From assembly GCA_963710175.1 (NCBI GenBank), contig CAVPZC010000002.1, forward strand, positions 744,001-808,000: a stretch of 64,000 bases of DNA. Reading direction: 5' to 3'. The translations under genes and the position numbers were made by a program. The notes under the pieces are model-generated. The model was not told the DNA's origin. It saw only the letters and a program-made list of their open reading frames with translations, and did not search any database. Shown in pieces: positions 42,989 to 51,723 of the stretch; positions within the stretch are counted from its first letter, which is position 1; every line of letters starts with the position of its first letter. This DNA is from Phormidesmis sp963710175 (GTDB lineage: Bacteria; Cyanobacteriota; Cyanobacteriia; Phormidesmidales; Phormidesmidaceae).

Positions 42989-44068
42989 TTAGCTGTAAGC
43001 TCGCTCTGGGTCTGTCCGGTCAGCAAGAATGGTCGGCTTTGAGGCCGCGGGGTTAATCCCCGCCCATTGCTCAAACAGTTGATTGGCAAGTGAGATGACT
43101 TCTGAACGCCGTTGAGGAATCTTGGCTGCCTTCTCATCTATCAGGCTATCTAGATCATCCTGGTTTTCTACCTGCTTTCCCGACTTATCATCAGCGCCTT
43201 GATAGAGTCTTGATGAAGTGCGGCGCTCCTGTTTAATCTCTGAGACCGATTTCATCTGCCATATCACTGGCAGCGCTGCCTGCCCGCCGATAGCGCCAGC
43301 TAGAACGCCTGCCACTAAAGGAGCCAGTCCCCCATGCCGCGCGGCTACTTGCACCGAGAGCCGGTAGCTCTCTAGGTGAGTCAGGGCGCTCAGTACGCCG
43401 TTGATAAAGTCTGCGTGATCTGAGGCAGACTGGGTTACTCCAACCGCAGTTGGCTCTGGTAGCCGAGCCAAAATTTCGGTCAGGATGCTTTGATAGTGAC
43501 GCCAGGACTCGGACCGTAGCCCATCTGGTTGAGAGCGCTTTTGTAGCTGTACTAAACAATCCGTGCAGTCCGCTGGAGAAGCTATGTAGCCGCTCAAGGC
43601 GAATTCTAGCAAGTCGCCTAGCATCAGAGTCTGGCCCAAAAAAAAGTCCAGCTGCAATTCCGCTGTAGAAAAGCTCTGCCAACGTCGCTCTCGGCTGTCA
43701 TGATAGCGCAGCAGCTTTGGCAAACTCGCCAACCAAAAAGGTGCCCAAAAGGGTGCTTGTTCAGACTGTTTGGCAGGTGACAGCGGCGAATCGAGGCTGC
43801 TTTGAGGCTGGGGCAGTGAGTTAGAAGATGCCGTGAAACAGGTGATATGCTCAAAGCTAGCGGCAATGACCTCTATCAGGGTGAGCCGATCCTTAGCAGA
43901 GTGGTTTACGGTAGCTACAGAGACCAGCCACAGGCCTAGCAAAGTCCCCTGAAAGCGATCGCAAAGCGGCATCTGAGCAGGCAGCGTTGGGGAACACCGA
44001 CTGATAGCGCTAGCTGTGAGAGATTCGCTGAGGGGTTGTGCAGCAGTGGTATGGTTTGGTGGTTTCAT
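42989..44068 (-). CDS. Degenerate ADP-ribosylglycohydrolase-fold protein
   Basis: A 359-residue protein. CDRFQGTLLGLWLVSV (about residues 35-50) resembles the start of ADP-ribosylglycohydrolases (RFRGALLGLAVGDALG), and HGGLAPLVAGVLAGAIGGQAALPVIW resembles their C-terminal helix. The metal-binding residues (T-D-D and GGDTDT) are absent. Compare the intact enzyme at 24034. It probably keeps the fold without the activity. The C-terminal 80 residues are polar. Confidence 0.6.
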   Translation of the reverse strand: MKPPNHTTAAQPLSESLTASAISRCSPTLPAQMPLCDRFQGTLLGLWLVSVATVNHSAKDRLTLIEVIAASFEHITCFTASSNSLPQPQSSLDSPLSPAKQSEQAPFWAPFWLASLPKLLRYHDSRERRWQSFSTAELQLDFFLGQTLMLGDLLEFALSGYIASPADCTDCLVQLQKRSQPDGLRSESWRHYQSILTEILARLPEPTAVGVTQSASDHADFINGVLSALTHLESYRLSVQVAARHGGLAPLVAGVLAGAIGGQAALPVIWQMKSVSEIKQERRTSSRLYQGADDKSGKQVENQDDLDSLIDEKAAKIPQRRSEVISLANQLFEQWAGINPAASKPTILADRTDPERAYS

Positions 44069-44100
44069 AGATTTTTGGTGAGCCCTGTCCCCTTGATTTT

Positions 44101-44118
44101 GTTAGCGTTCTCGCTAAC
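44101..44118. repeat. 7-bp-arm inverted repeat
   Basis: GTTAGCG-ttct-CGCTAAC, about 33 bp upstream of the minus-strand gene at 44068 and in the divergent region shared with the peptidoglycan-binding gene. It could be an operator or a small hairpin in an RNA leader. No regulator is identified. Confidence 0.5.
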
Positions 44119-44291
44119 ATGGCCGCGCTGGCTTTGCACGGAGAATTATATCTGTTTATATTGATATGGCTTGACGCCCTTTGTGCATAAGCTCTCTCTA
44201 TGCATTTAAGCTATACACGTTGAAACAATGCATTGAAGCTCTCTATGCGAAAGACTACGCAAAATATGGAAAAAGGCCAAGGAGACCGGCA

Positions 44292-45029
44292 ATGGGGCGA
44301 TCGCAAAATCACAAACTGCTAGATAAACAGCCGCTGCTAAGTAGACTGAACCCGCTGTTCAACCGGCAGAGAACCCTCTTTTCAGGAGTAGTCATCCCGG
44401 CGGTTATCTGGATCATTAGTTCACCTGTATGGGCGTCTTCTAAGCTAGCTGCTTTAGATCTAGATCCAGTGCAAGCAGCCCAGAACCTGGTAGCTCAGGC
44501 GGACTATCCTATTCTAGCGGCGGGCAGCAGTGGCGATCGCGTTAGTCGCCTGCAAGCCACTCTCAAGCTCTTAGGATTTTACTCAGGCAATATCGATGGC
44601 ACCTACAGCCAGGCCACTCAGGATGCGGTTGCTCGGTTCCAGAGCGCAGCGGGCATTGCCACCGATGGGATTGTCGGCCCCTCTACCTGGGATAAGCTTT
44701 TGCCTGCGCCGGATGCAGTTACCGCGATTCCAGCTGCCGAAGTATCACCGCCACCAGTCAGCTCACCAGCCAGCACTTCAGAGAGCAACAGCCCAGAACC
44801 AGAACTAAACGGTCCACCCGTGCTCAGAGTCGATGCCGTTGGCTCTGCCGTCTCTCAGCTTCAAATCGAGCTTCAGTCGCTAGGTTACTACAAAGGTGAA
44901 ATCGACGGCGGCTATGGCGAGCAAACCGAGGCTGCCGTCAGACAGTTTCAGAGCGATCAACAGCTAGCTGTAGACGGTGTCGTTGGCCCGTCTACGTGGG
45001 ACGCGCTATCACGAGCGCTGGCCCAGTAG
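44292..45029 (+). CDS. Exported protein with two peptidoglycan-binding domains
   Basis: A 245-residue protein starting at ATG 44292 (seven bases after AAGGAG). A frame open to TTG 44181 has no ribosome site. A hydrophobic stretch near residues 30-48 with PVWASSKLAAL is a signal peptide or anchor. Two PG_binding_1 repeats follow: GSSGDRVSRLQATLKLLGFYSGNIDGTY...GPSTWDKL and DAVGSAVSQLQIELQSLGYYKGEIDGGYG...GPSTWDAL, joined by a Pro/Ser linker. It probably binds cell wall. No hydrolase domain is present. Confidence 0.85.
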   Translation: MGRSQNHKLLDKQPLLSRLNPLFNRQRTLFSGVVIPAVIWIISSPVWASSKLAALDLDPVQAAQNLVAQADYPILAAGSSGDRVSRLQATLKLLGFYSGNIDGTYSQATQDAVARFQSAAGIATDGIVGPSTWDKLLPAPDAVTAIPAAEVSPPPVSSPASTSESNSPEPELNGPPVLRVDAVGSAVSQLQIELQSLGYYKGEIDGGYGEQTEAAVRQFQSDQQLAVDGVVGPSTWDALSRALAQ

Positions 45030-45060
45030 TTTGACCTAGAAGTGAAGCACTCTCTATAAA

Positions 45061-45127
45061 TTATTCAAAATAGATTATTCAAAATCCTAGACTCATTCAA
45101 ATCTAGACTGTTCATTCAAATCTAGAT
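45061..45127. repeat. Degenerate short tandem repeats
   Basis: Four imperfect units of about 16 bp built on ATTCAAAAT and CTAGA (for example TTATTCAAAA, TCATTCAAATCTAGAC, TTCATTCAAATCTAGAT). They lie between the peptidoglycan-binding gene and the convergent small gene and run into the 3' end of the latter. Such arrays change copy number easily. Confidence 0.6.
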
Positions 45128-45393
45128 TGCGGATAAGAGTTGGGGCGTTCTACTAAGACCGGCAGCTGGCTATCCATCCAGGCTGTGTCGTAGCGGTTAG
45201 CGGCATCAGAATGATCTATCAGCGTGAAGTAATCACTCATTAAAAAGTGGACGCCTACCATCGCAGCGGCAGAAGAGGCAACTAAAAAACCTGCTAGCAT
45301 CAGCGAAAATTCCTGATTCTCGATAGCCCGATCCATCAGGCGCAGCGCCCAAACAACCAAACCAATCACGATAGTTAGCGTCAGAAATATCAT
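45112..45393 (-). CDS. Small membrane protein
   Basis: A 93-residue protein with two hydrophobic segments (about 2-17 and 31-50) and a polar C-terminus of 40 residues (DSQLPVLVERPNSYPQSRF). No family recognised. Codon use is like its neighbours. The 3' end overlaps the tandem-repeat tract at 45061-45127. Confidence 0.5.
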   Translation of the reverse strand: MIFLTLTIVIGLVVWALRLMDRAIENQEFSLMLAGFLVASSAAAMVGVHFLMSDYFTLIDHSDAANRYDTAWMDSQLPVLVERPNSYPQSRFE

Positions 45394-45658
45394 TCTAGTG
45401 GCGCTTCATCAAACAGCAAAAGCCAAACAAGTAAGAGACACGCTTAATTCAGCAGTAGAGGTTTATACACTTTTACATAGCTTAACAGACATCTCAGTTT
45501 ATGAGGATAGGTATATTTACCTACTGAAGTTTCCAGGCAAGCGGCTAAACCCTTTCACTAGCAGCCATCCTAAACGTTGAGATGGCGCTTCGTTTGGCTC
45601 ATCTTCACAATAGTAGGCGTTTCAGAAAAGCAGGAATTCTATAAGCTTTTGTAAATAA

Positions 45659-46438
45659 TTAGTGACGGACTGCAACATTATGAGCCGACAGATAGCTTTT
45701 GATTTCGCTCACGCTGAGCTGACCGTAGTGCAGCAGCGAGGCCAGTAAGGCAGCTTCGGCTTTACCAGTGGTGAGGGCCTGATGAATATGGGCGCAGGTG
45801 CCTGCCCCGCCTGAAGCGATGACAGGCACTTCTACTCGGCTAGCGATCGCTTCAGTCAAAGTCAGGTCATAACCTGCCTGCGTCCCATCGGCGTCCATGC
45901 TGGTGATCAGCAGCTCTCCGGCTCCACGCTGAACGACATCGCAAGCCCAGGCCACTGCATCGAGTCCGGTGTTTTCGCGGCCTCCTCGCACAAAGACATC
46001 CCAACCTGGCTGCTCAGGCTCGGCAGCGGACGGCTGACGTCGGCGGGCGTCAATGGCGACCACAATGCACTGAGCGCCGAAGTGATCGCTCGCCCGATTA
46101 ATCAAATCCGGATCGCGCACCGCCGCCGAATTAATGCTCACCTTATCGGCCCCGGCCCGCAGCAGCTTCTTGATCGTCTCTAAAGAGCTAATGCCACCGC
46201 CCACCGTCAGCGGAATAAACACCTGCTCAGCGGTGCGATAGATCACGTCGTAGATCACATCGCGGTCTTCGTGAGTGGCGGTGATATCTAAAAACACCAG
46301 CTCATCAGCTCCTGCTTCATTGTAGATTTTGGCGAGCTCTACCGGGTCACCGGCATCTTTGAGGTCGACAAAATTGACGCCTTTGACCACGCGGCCAGCT
46401 TTCACATCGAGGCAGGGGAGGATTCGTTTGGCAAGCAT
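45659..46438 (-). CDS. hisF: Imidazole glycerol phosphate synthase, cyclase subunit
   Basis: The TIM-barrel subunit that, with HisH, closes the imidazole ring in histidine synthesis and releases AICAR. Catalytic D11 (PCLDVKAGRVVKG) and the second Asp (VVAIDARRR) are present, as is the phosphate-binding VPVIASGGAGTCAH. 259 residues is normal. It is monocistronic and divergent from the small gene at 46533. The window also contains a broken hisI fragment and hisS, but they are not linked in an operon. Confidence 0.96.
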   Translation of the reverse strand: MLAKRILPCLDVKAGRVVKGVNFVDLKDAGDPVELAKIYNEAGADELVFLDITATHEDRDVIYDVIYRTAEQVFIPLTVGGGISSLETIKKLLRAGADKVSINSAAVRDPDLINRASDHFGAQCIVVAIDARRRQPSAAEPEQPGWDVFVRGGRENTGLDAVAWACDVVQRGAGELLITSMDADGTQAGYDLTLTEAIASRVEVPVIASGGAGTCAHIHQALTTGKAEAALLASLLHYGQLSVSEIKSYLSAHNVAVRH

Positions 46439-46532
46439 TTTTTGAAGTTATGTCGGAGGGGAGCGCAGGTCGCTGATAGACTAATATCTGGTTTTGAGTC
46501 AGACACCTCAGTAAGGATACAGTTTATTAAAC

Positions 46533-46736
46533 ATGGATTTGGAAATTGGACAGCGGGTACAGGTGTGCCGGGTGCGTGACCGCGTTGGTAAGTCTTTTGC
46601 GGCCCGCCTTGGAAAGACCGGGACCGTCAAAGATCTAAAAGTGCTCGATGGGATGAATATTGGTGCGTTAGTCACCTTTGAAGCGGATGACTACACCACC
46701 TGGTTTTTTGAAGATGAGCTGCGCTCGGTCGAATAG
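46533..46736 (+). CDS. DUF2862 small protein
   Basis: A 67-residue basic-then-acidic protein with an SH3-like beta pattern (IGQRVQVCRVRDRVGKSFAARLGKTGTV) ending YTTWFFEDELRSVE. It fits the DUF2862 family of cyanobacteria and plastid-bearing organisms, of unknown function. It precedes the Get3-like gene by 65 bp, and the run DUF2862, Get3-like, chlG is on one strand. Confidence 0.8.
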   Translation: MDLEIGQRVQVCRVRDRVGKSFAARLGKTGTVKDLKVLDGMNIGALVTFEADDYTTWFFEDELRSVE

Positions 46737-46801
46737 CTGCCTAATTTCTACACCTTATAAAATCTCTATATAAATCCTGTAGACTTCATCACCTGTAGAC
46801 T

Positions 46802-47929
46802 ATGACGCTGATTCTCACGTTTCTAGGGAAAGGGGGCACAGGCCGCTCTACAGTGGCGATCGCCGCTGCCCAAAAACTAGCAGGGGCAGGGAAGCGAGTG
46901 CTGCTAGTCTCTCAAGAGGCCGGGCCAGCGCTGTCGCTGCTGCTGGGCACTGATATTGGCCCCAGTCCTAGCGCGGTCAGCATTAGGGAGCAGAGCTTTC
47001 AGGCCGTACAGCTACGCACCACCGCCCTACTGGATGAAAACTGGGAGAAGCTCAAAAACCTTGAGGCACAGTATTTGAGAGACCCGTTTTTTAAGGCGGT
47101 TTATGGTCAGGAGCTGAGCGTAGTGCCAGGGCTGGATGATTTTTTGGCGCTGAATGCGATCCGCGAGTATACAGAGAGCAATCAGTATGACGTGATTGTA
47201 CACGACGGCGCTGGCGACCAGTCCACGCTGCGCCTGTGGGGAGCCATTGGCGGCATTGACTGGTATTTTCGCCGGTTTAAGAAGGTCTTTCAAGACTCTC
47301 AGTTTTATCGCTCTATTTCGCCTTTTATTTCGCCAATTACCGGCGCTATTTTGAGTAGCGGGTCGTCGGGGGACATTTGGAATCGGCCTGAGACCCAGAG
47401 CGTAGAGGGCATGGTGGCTAAAGGGAAAGCCATGGTGCGCGATCCTATGCAGCTGCGGGCCTATGTGGTGACGACCGATGATGAGGTGGCGATCGCCACT
47501 GGCAGGTATCTTTGGAGCGCTGCTCAGCAAATTGGCCTGACGGTTGCCGGTACATTTGTCAACTCAGTATTTGCTCAAAATCAAGCTGATACTACTGCTG
47601 CCACCCAGTCCTTTAGCCCTTTACCAATCACAGCTTTGCCCTATAGCTCAGCAGATGATCGCTGGCAGCCTTTAGTCACGGCTTTGCCGGATCTAACCGG
47701 GCCAGTAGACGTACCTAGCTCTATGGCTGTAGACGCTGTAAACAGTACTGTTAAGCTGTTTTTACCCGGATTTAGTAAGCAGCAGGTGAAGCTCACTCAA
47801 TATGGGCCAGAGGTGACAGTAGAAGCAGGCGATCAGCGGCACAATCTGTCTTTACCGCCAGGGCTCAGCGGTCGGTCAGTCACAGGTGCTAAGTTTCAAG
47901 ATGGCTACTTAATAATTTCCTTTGGCTAA
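46802..47929 (+). CDS. ArsA/Get3-like ATPase with HSP20-like tail
   Basis: A 375-residue deviant-Walker P-loop ATPase. The P-loop is GKGGTGRST (residues 9-17), and the switch region includes VIVHDGAGDQSTLRLWGAIG. The C-terminal 70 residues (VKLFLPGFSKQQVKLTQYGPEVTVEAGDQRHNLSLP) form the HSP20-like beta domain of cyanobacterial ArsA/Get3 proteins. The role is probably membrane protein targeting or a related chaperone task, not arsenite export. It is 37 bp before chlG. Confidence 0.85.
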   Translation: MTLILTFLGKGGTGRSTVAIAAAQKLAGAGKRVLLVSQEAGPALSLLLGTDIGPSPSAVSIREQSFQAVQLRTTALLDENWEKLKNLEAQYLRDPFFKAVYGQELSVVPGLDDFLALNAIREYTESNQYDVIVHDGAGDQSTLRLWGAIGGIDWYFRRFKKVFQDSQFYRSISPFISPITGAILSSGSSGDIWNRPETQSVEGMVAKGKAMVRDPMQLRAYVVTTDDEVAIATGRYLWSAAQQIGLTVAGTFVNSVFAQNQADTTAATQSFSPLPITALPYSSADDRWQPLVTALPDLTGPVDVPSSMAVDAVNSTVKLFLPGFSKQQVKLTQYGPEVTVEAGDQRHNLSLPPGLSGRSVTGAKFQDGYLIISFG

Positions 47930-47966
47930 GTGTTCGTAGAATTCGGTGTTCTAAAAGGAATTGGAT

Positions 47967-49007
47967 ATGTCTGAAGAGCAGCTATCGGAATCATTGGCAG
48001 CAGATTCAAATCAGTCTGACGTAGCAGCTGATGCGATAGGAGAAGAAGTCAAACGCAGCGGTAAAGCGCGGCAGCTCTTAGGAATGAAGGGCGCAGAGGC
48101 GGGCGAAACCTCGATCTGGAAGATTCGTCTCCAGCTGATGAAGGCAATTACCTGGATTCCGCTGATTTGGGGTGTGGTCTGCGGCGCGGCGTCTTCGGGC
48201 GGCTATACCTGGTCAGTCGAAAATGTGCTGATTGCCGCAGCCTGTATGCTTATGTCGGGACCTTTGCTGACCGGCTATACCCAGACGATCAACGACTATT
48301 ATGATCGCGATCTCGATGCGATCAATGAGCCCAATCGTCCGATTCCATCCGGGGCGATTTCTCTAGGTCAGGTGAGGGTGCAGATCTGGGTGCTGCTGCT
48401 GGGCGGTCTGGCGGTGGCTTACGGGCTAGATCGCTGGGCCGGACACGAGTTTCCGACGCTCTTTGTACTGGCAGTCGGCGGCTCTTTTGTCTCCTATATC
48501 TATTCGGCGCCACCGCTCAAGCTCAAGCAAAATGGCTGGCTGGGCAACTACGCTCTCGGCGCTAGCTACATTGCCTTACCGTGGTGGGCCGGGCACGCGC
48601 TGTTTGGCGATCTCAATGCCACCATTATTGTGCTGACGCTGATCTACAGTATGGCTGGGCTGGGGATTGCGGTGGTGAATGACTTTAAGGCGGTGGAGGG
48701 CGATCGCCAGCTCGGTCTTAAGTCGCTGCCAGTAATGTTTGGCGTGCAAACTGCCGCCTGGATCTGTGTGCTGATGATCGATATCTTTCAGGGGGGCATG
48801 GCCGCCTACTTGATTGGCATTCACAAAAACTTCTACGCGGTGCTGCTGATCTTACTAATCATTCCTCAGATCACTTTTCAAGATATGTATTTTTTGCGCG
48901 ATCCGCTCGAAAACGATGTCAAATATCAGGCTAGCGCCCAGCCATTTTTAGTATTGGGGATGCTAGTGACGGCATTGGCTATTGGTCACAGCAGCCTGGT
49001 AAGCTAA
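47967..49007 (+). CDS. chlG: Chlorophyll a synthase
   Basis: Membrane prenyltransferase of the UbiA family that attaches phytyl or geranylgeranyl pyrophosphate to chlorophyllide a. The Asp-rich motif NDYYDRDLDAINEPNRPIPS is at about residues 109-128, and a second motif VVNDFKAVEGDRQLGLKSLPV follows. About eight membrane helices. I choose ATG 47967 after AAAGGA instead of the TTG at 47961. A soluble N-terminus of about 50 residues is normal in ChlG. Confidence 0.97.
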   Translation: MSEEQLSESLAADSNQSDVAADAIGEEVKRSGKARQLLGMKGAEAGETSIWKIRLQLMKAITWIPLIWGVVCGAASSGGYTWSVENVLIAAACMLMSGPLLTGYTQTINDYYDRDLDAINEPNRPIPSGAISLGQVRVQIWVLLLGGLAVAYGLDRWAGHEFPTLFVLAVGGSFVSYIYSAPPLKLKQNGWLGNYALGASYIALPWWAGHALFGDLNATIIVLTLIYSMAGLGIAVVNDFKAVEGDRQLGLKSLPVMFGVQTAAWICVLMIDIFQGGMAAYLIGIHKNFYAVLLILLIIPQITFQDMYFLRDPLENDVKYQASAQPFLVLGMLVTALAIGHSSLVS

Positions 49008-49218
49008 TCAGCTCAGTGAAATATCGCAGCTTACCTCAGCGGCTAGTCATAGGGGGCAGCCATAGGGGCCGGTCATGAGCAGCCGATAAAAACCGATCCC
49101 CATTACCATCAGTGTCTCTACCTGCCGTGATAGCATTTATGCGAATTAGCTTCTGCATCTAGTCGTCCACTGTTGGGGCTAATCTGTCTTAAGACTGCCT
49201 CAAAGCTTTTTTGGAATA

Positions 49219-51654
49219 ATGTCTGTCAACGGCGGCGCGCCCGTCTGGAGAACTACTGAAGTGGCCAATCTTTTTTCTCAGCTGAAACAGTGGTCTAACA
49301 GGCTGCGCGATCCGGAGTCGAAGTCAGCTGCTCGCAGCTCTGCTCGGGCTAACCGGCAGCAGATGGCTACTCGCACGGCGGCGATTCCTAAAACTGCTCA
49401 GTCTGACCAGAATCTGTCTGCCTCCTTGGCAGCCGCTGGCAAACCGGTTTACCAGCGGCCTGTCTTTTGGGTGCTGCTGCTCGTCGGCGCGGGCATCGCG
49501 GGTCCTAGTACCCAGATGTACCGTCTGTGGAGTAATCTGCAAAAAACTGTGCCCGATGTGCGTCAGGCGCTAACCTATGACCGCAGCGGCACCATCACGC
49601 TGAAGGCCGGAGATGGCAAAATTTTGCAAAAGGTGGGCCCGACCGCTCAAGAAAATCTTGCCTTTGACGAAATTCCTGATGTGGTCGTGCAGGCATTTAT
49701 CGCTGCTGAAGATCGCCGGTTTTACAGGCATAACGGGGTAGACTATCGCTCCATTGCCAGGGCCGCTGTTACTAACTTGGTCAGCGGCGGTGTCGTTGAA
49801 GGGGCCAGTACCATCACCCAGCAGCTGGCCCGCATCACATTTCTCAATCAGGATCGGAGCTTTCAGCGCAAGCTAAAAGAAGCCATATTGGCGCAGCGGC
49901 TGGAGCAAGAGCTGGGTAAAGAAAAGGTGCTAGAGCGCTACCTCAACCTGGTGTACTTAGGGGCCGGAGCCTACGGAGTGGCCGATGCCGCCTGGATCTA
50001 CTTTGGCAAAACGGTTGATCAGCTCAGTGTGGCCGATGTCGCCCTGGTTGCGGGAATGGCCCCAGCCCCCAGCTTCTATTCTCCACTGGTCGATCCGGAG
50101 GCGGCCCGTCAGCAGCGGGACAAGGTGATTAGCCGGATGGAGGCCAATGGAGTCATTACGACTGCCCAGGCTGACGAGGCGTATCAGGCTGCTGTCACGC
50201 TACAGGCGCAAGAGCCTAAGTATCTCTACAGCAGGTATCCCTATTTCACTATCTATATTAAAAAGCAGCTGTCAGAAATTCTCTCTCCTGAGCAGATAGA
50301 AGCCGGTGGCTTGGTCGTCGAAACCTCCTTAGATACGAAGTGGCAGGAGGCAGCGGAGAAAACAGTTAAAGATATTACCGAGGAATATGGCGAGTGGCAG
50401 CGCTTTGAGCAGGCTTCTCTGGTCGCTCTCGACCCTAAAACCGGTGAGATTAAGGCCATGGTGGGCGGCACTGACTTTGACGGCAGCCAGTTTAACCGGG
50501 TAACTCAGGCACAGCGACAGCCGGGATCTACCTTTAAGGCTTTTGTATATGCGACGGCGATCGCCACCGGCATGTCGCCTTACAAAGGCTATACCGACGC
50601 TCGCTACGTCGTCGATGGCTACGAGCCCGAAAACTACGGCGATAGCTACAGCGGCGAAGTCGACTTGCGCCAGGCTTTGACCCGCTCGATCAACATCGTT
50701 GCTGTCAAGCTGCTGGTCGATGTCGGCTTTGATCCGGTGATTGCCCTGGCTCATCGGATGGGGGTCGATTCGGAGCTGCTACCTGCCTACTCGCTGGCAC
50801 TAGGTTCGTCAGAAGTTAACCTGCTAGAGCTGACCAGCGCCTATGGCTCATTTGCTGCCGAAGGCAAGCATATTGCCCCGCACGGTATCACCCGCATCAT
50901 CAATTCACAAGGCGATGTGATGTACGAATTTGAGGAAAAGCCGAAACAGGCACTCGACGCCGATACTGCGGCCATTATGACCTGGATGCTACAGAGCGTG
51001 GTTAATGGCGGCACGGGCGGCAATGCGGCGCTCTCTGGCAGACAAGTTGCTGGTAAAACCGGCACATCTGAGAAAAACCGGGATCTCTGGTTTGTGGGCT
51101 ACACTCCACAGCTAGTAGCCGGGGTGTGGATGGGCAATGATGACAGCAGTCCGACCAGCGGTGCTAGCCGCACAGCGGCCCTGGCCTGGCACGAGTTTGT
51201 CAGCCAGTTTATTGACGAGTTGCCGGTTGAGGAATTTCCAGACGTACCCAGGTTAGGCGGGCGGGAAGGCACCATTAAGGCAAAGCCCATTTCACCGCGC
51301 CGGACGATTGTAGATAAGCCAGCGAGCAGCGAGCCGTCAGACGATGCCCGCCGCCCAGCAGTCTCCAGCGAAGAAGAACCAGACGAGCAGTTCAGCGCAC
51401 CCGCAGAACCCGAATATAGAGACAGCGAACGAGCTGGTCGCGATCAACCCGTTCGTCGTGATCGACCCGACCCAGAACCCGCGCCTGCACCTGCGCCCGC
51501 ACCTGCGCCCGCACCTGCGCCCGCACCTGCTGCTGCACCCGCGCCCGCACCTGCTGCGCCTGCACCCGTACCTGCACCCGCTCCCGCCGCGCCCGCACCT
51601 CCCGCTCCAAAACCAGATGCAGACCCACCGAGGCCTAGCGTGCTAAGTAATTAA
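49219..51654 (+). CDS. Class A penicillin-binding protein (PBP1A type)
   Basis: An 811-residue bifunctional murein synthase. After a 70-residue cytoplasmic tail and one membrane helix comes the GT51 glycosyltransferase domain (AAEDRRFYRHNGVDYRSI, then EGASTITQQLAR), followed by the transpeptidase with Ser in RQPGSTFKAF and KTGTS. The last 70 residues are almost pure Pro-Ala (see 51481-51613), preceded by a charged linker. The next gene encodes PBP2, so this is a cell-wall pair. Confidence 0.93.
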   Translation: MSVNGGAPVWRTTEVANLFSQLKQWSNRLRDPESKSAARSSARANRQQMATRTAAIPKTAQSDQNLSASLAAAGKPVYQRPVFWVLLLVGAGIAGPSTQMYRLWSNLQKTVPDVRQALTYDRSGTITLKAGDGKILQKVGPTAQENLAFDEIPDVVVQAFIAAEDRRFYRHNGVDYRSIARAAVTNLVSGGVVEGASTITQQLARITFLNQDRSFQRKLKEAILAQRLEQELGKEKVLERYLNLVYLGAGAYGVADAAWIYFGKTVDQLSVADVALVAGMAPAPSFYSPLVDPEAARQQRDKVISRMEANGVITTAQADEAYQAAVTLQAQEPKYLYSRYPYFTIYIKKQLSEILSPEQIEAGGLVVETSLDTKWQEAAEKTVKDITEEYGEWQRFEQASLVALDPKTGEIKAMVGGTDFDGSQFNRVTQAQRQPGSTFKAFVYATAIATGMSPYKGYTDARYVVDGYEPENYGDSYSGEVDLRQALTRSINIVAVKLLVDVGFDPVIALAHRMGVDSELLPAYSLALGSSEVNLLELTSAYGSFAAEGKHIAPHGITRIINSQGDVMYEFEEKPKQALDADTAAIMTWMLQSVVNGGTGGNAALSGRQVAGKTGTSEKNRDLWFVGYTPQLVAGVWMGNDDSSPTSGASRTAALAWHEFVSQFIDELPVEEFPDVPRLGGREGTIKAKPISPRRTIVDKPASSEPSDDARRPAVSSEEEPDEQFSAPAEPEYRDSERAGRDQPVRRDRPDPEPAPAPAPAPAPAPAPAPAAAPAPAPAAPAPVPAPAPAAPAPPAPKPDADPPRPSVLSN

Positions 51655-51723
51655 GCTGGCTTGTTATCTTTAAAGTCTCTTACAAAATGTTTTGCGCCTG
51701 CTATCACCTGTACTACTATCACC

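Noticed and set aside
45398..45580. 60-residue frame between small membrane gene and hisF
   Set aside because: Random-looking composition, and it begins inside the start region of the divergent gene.
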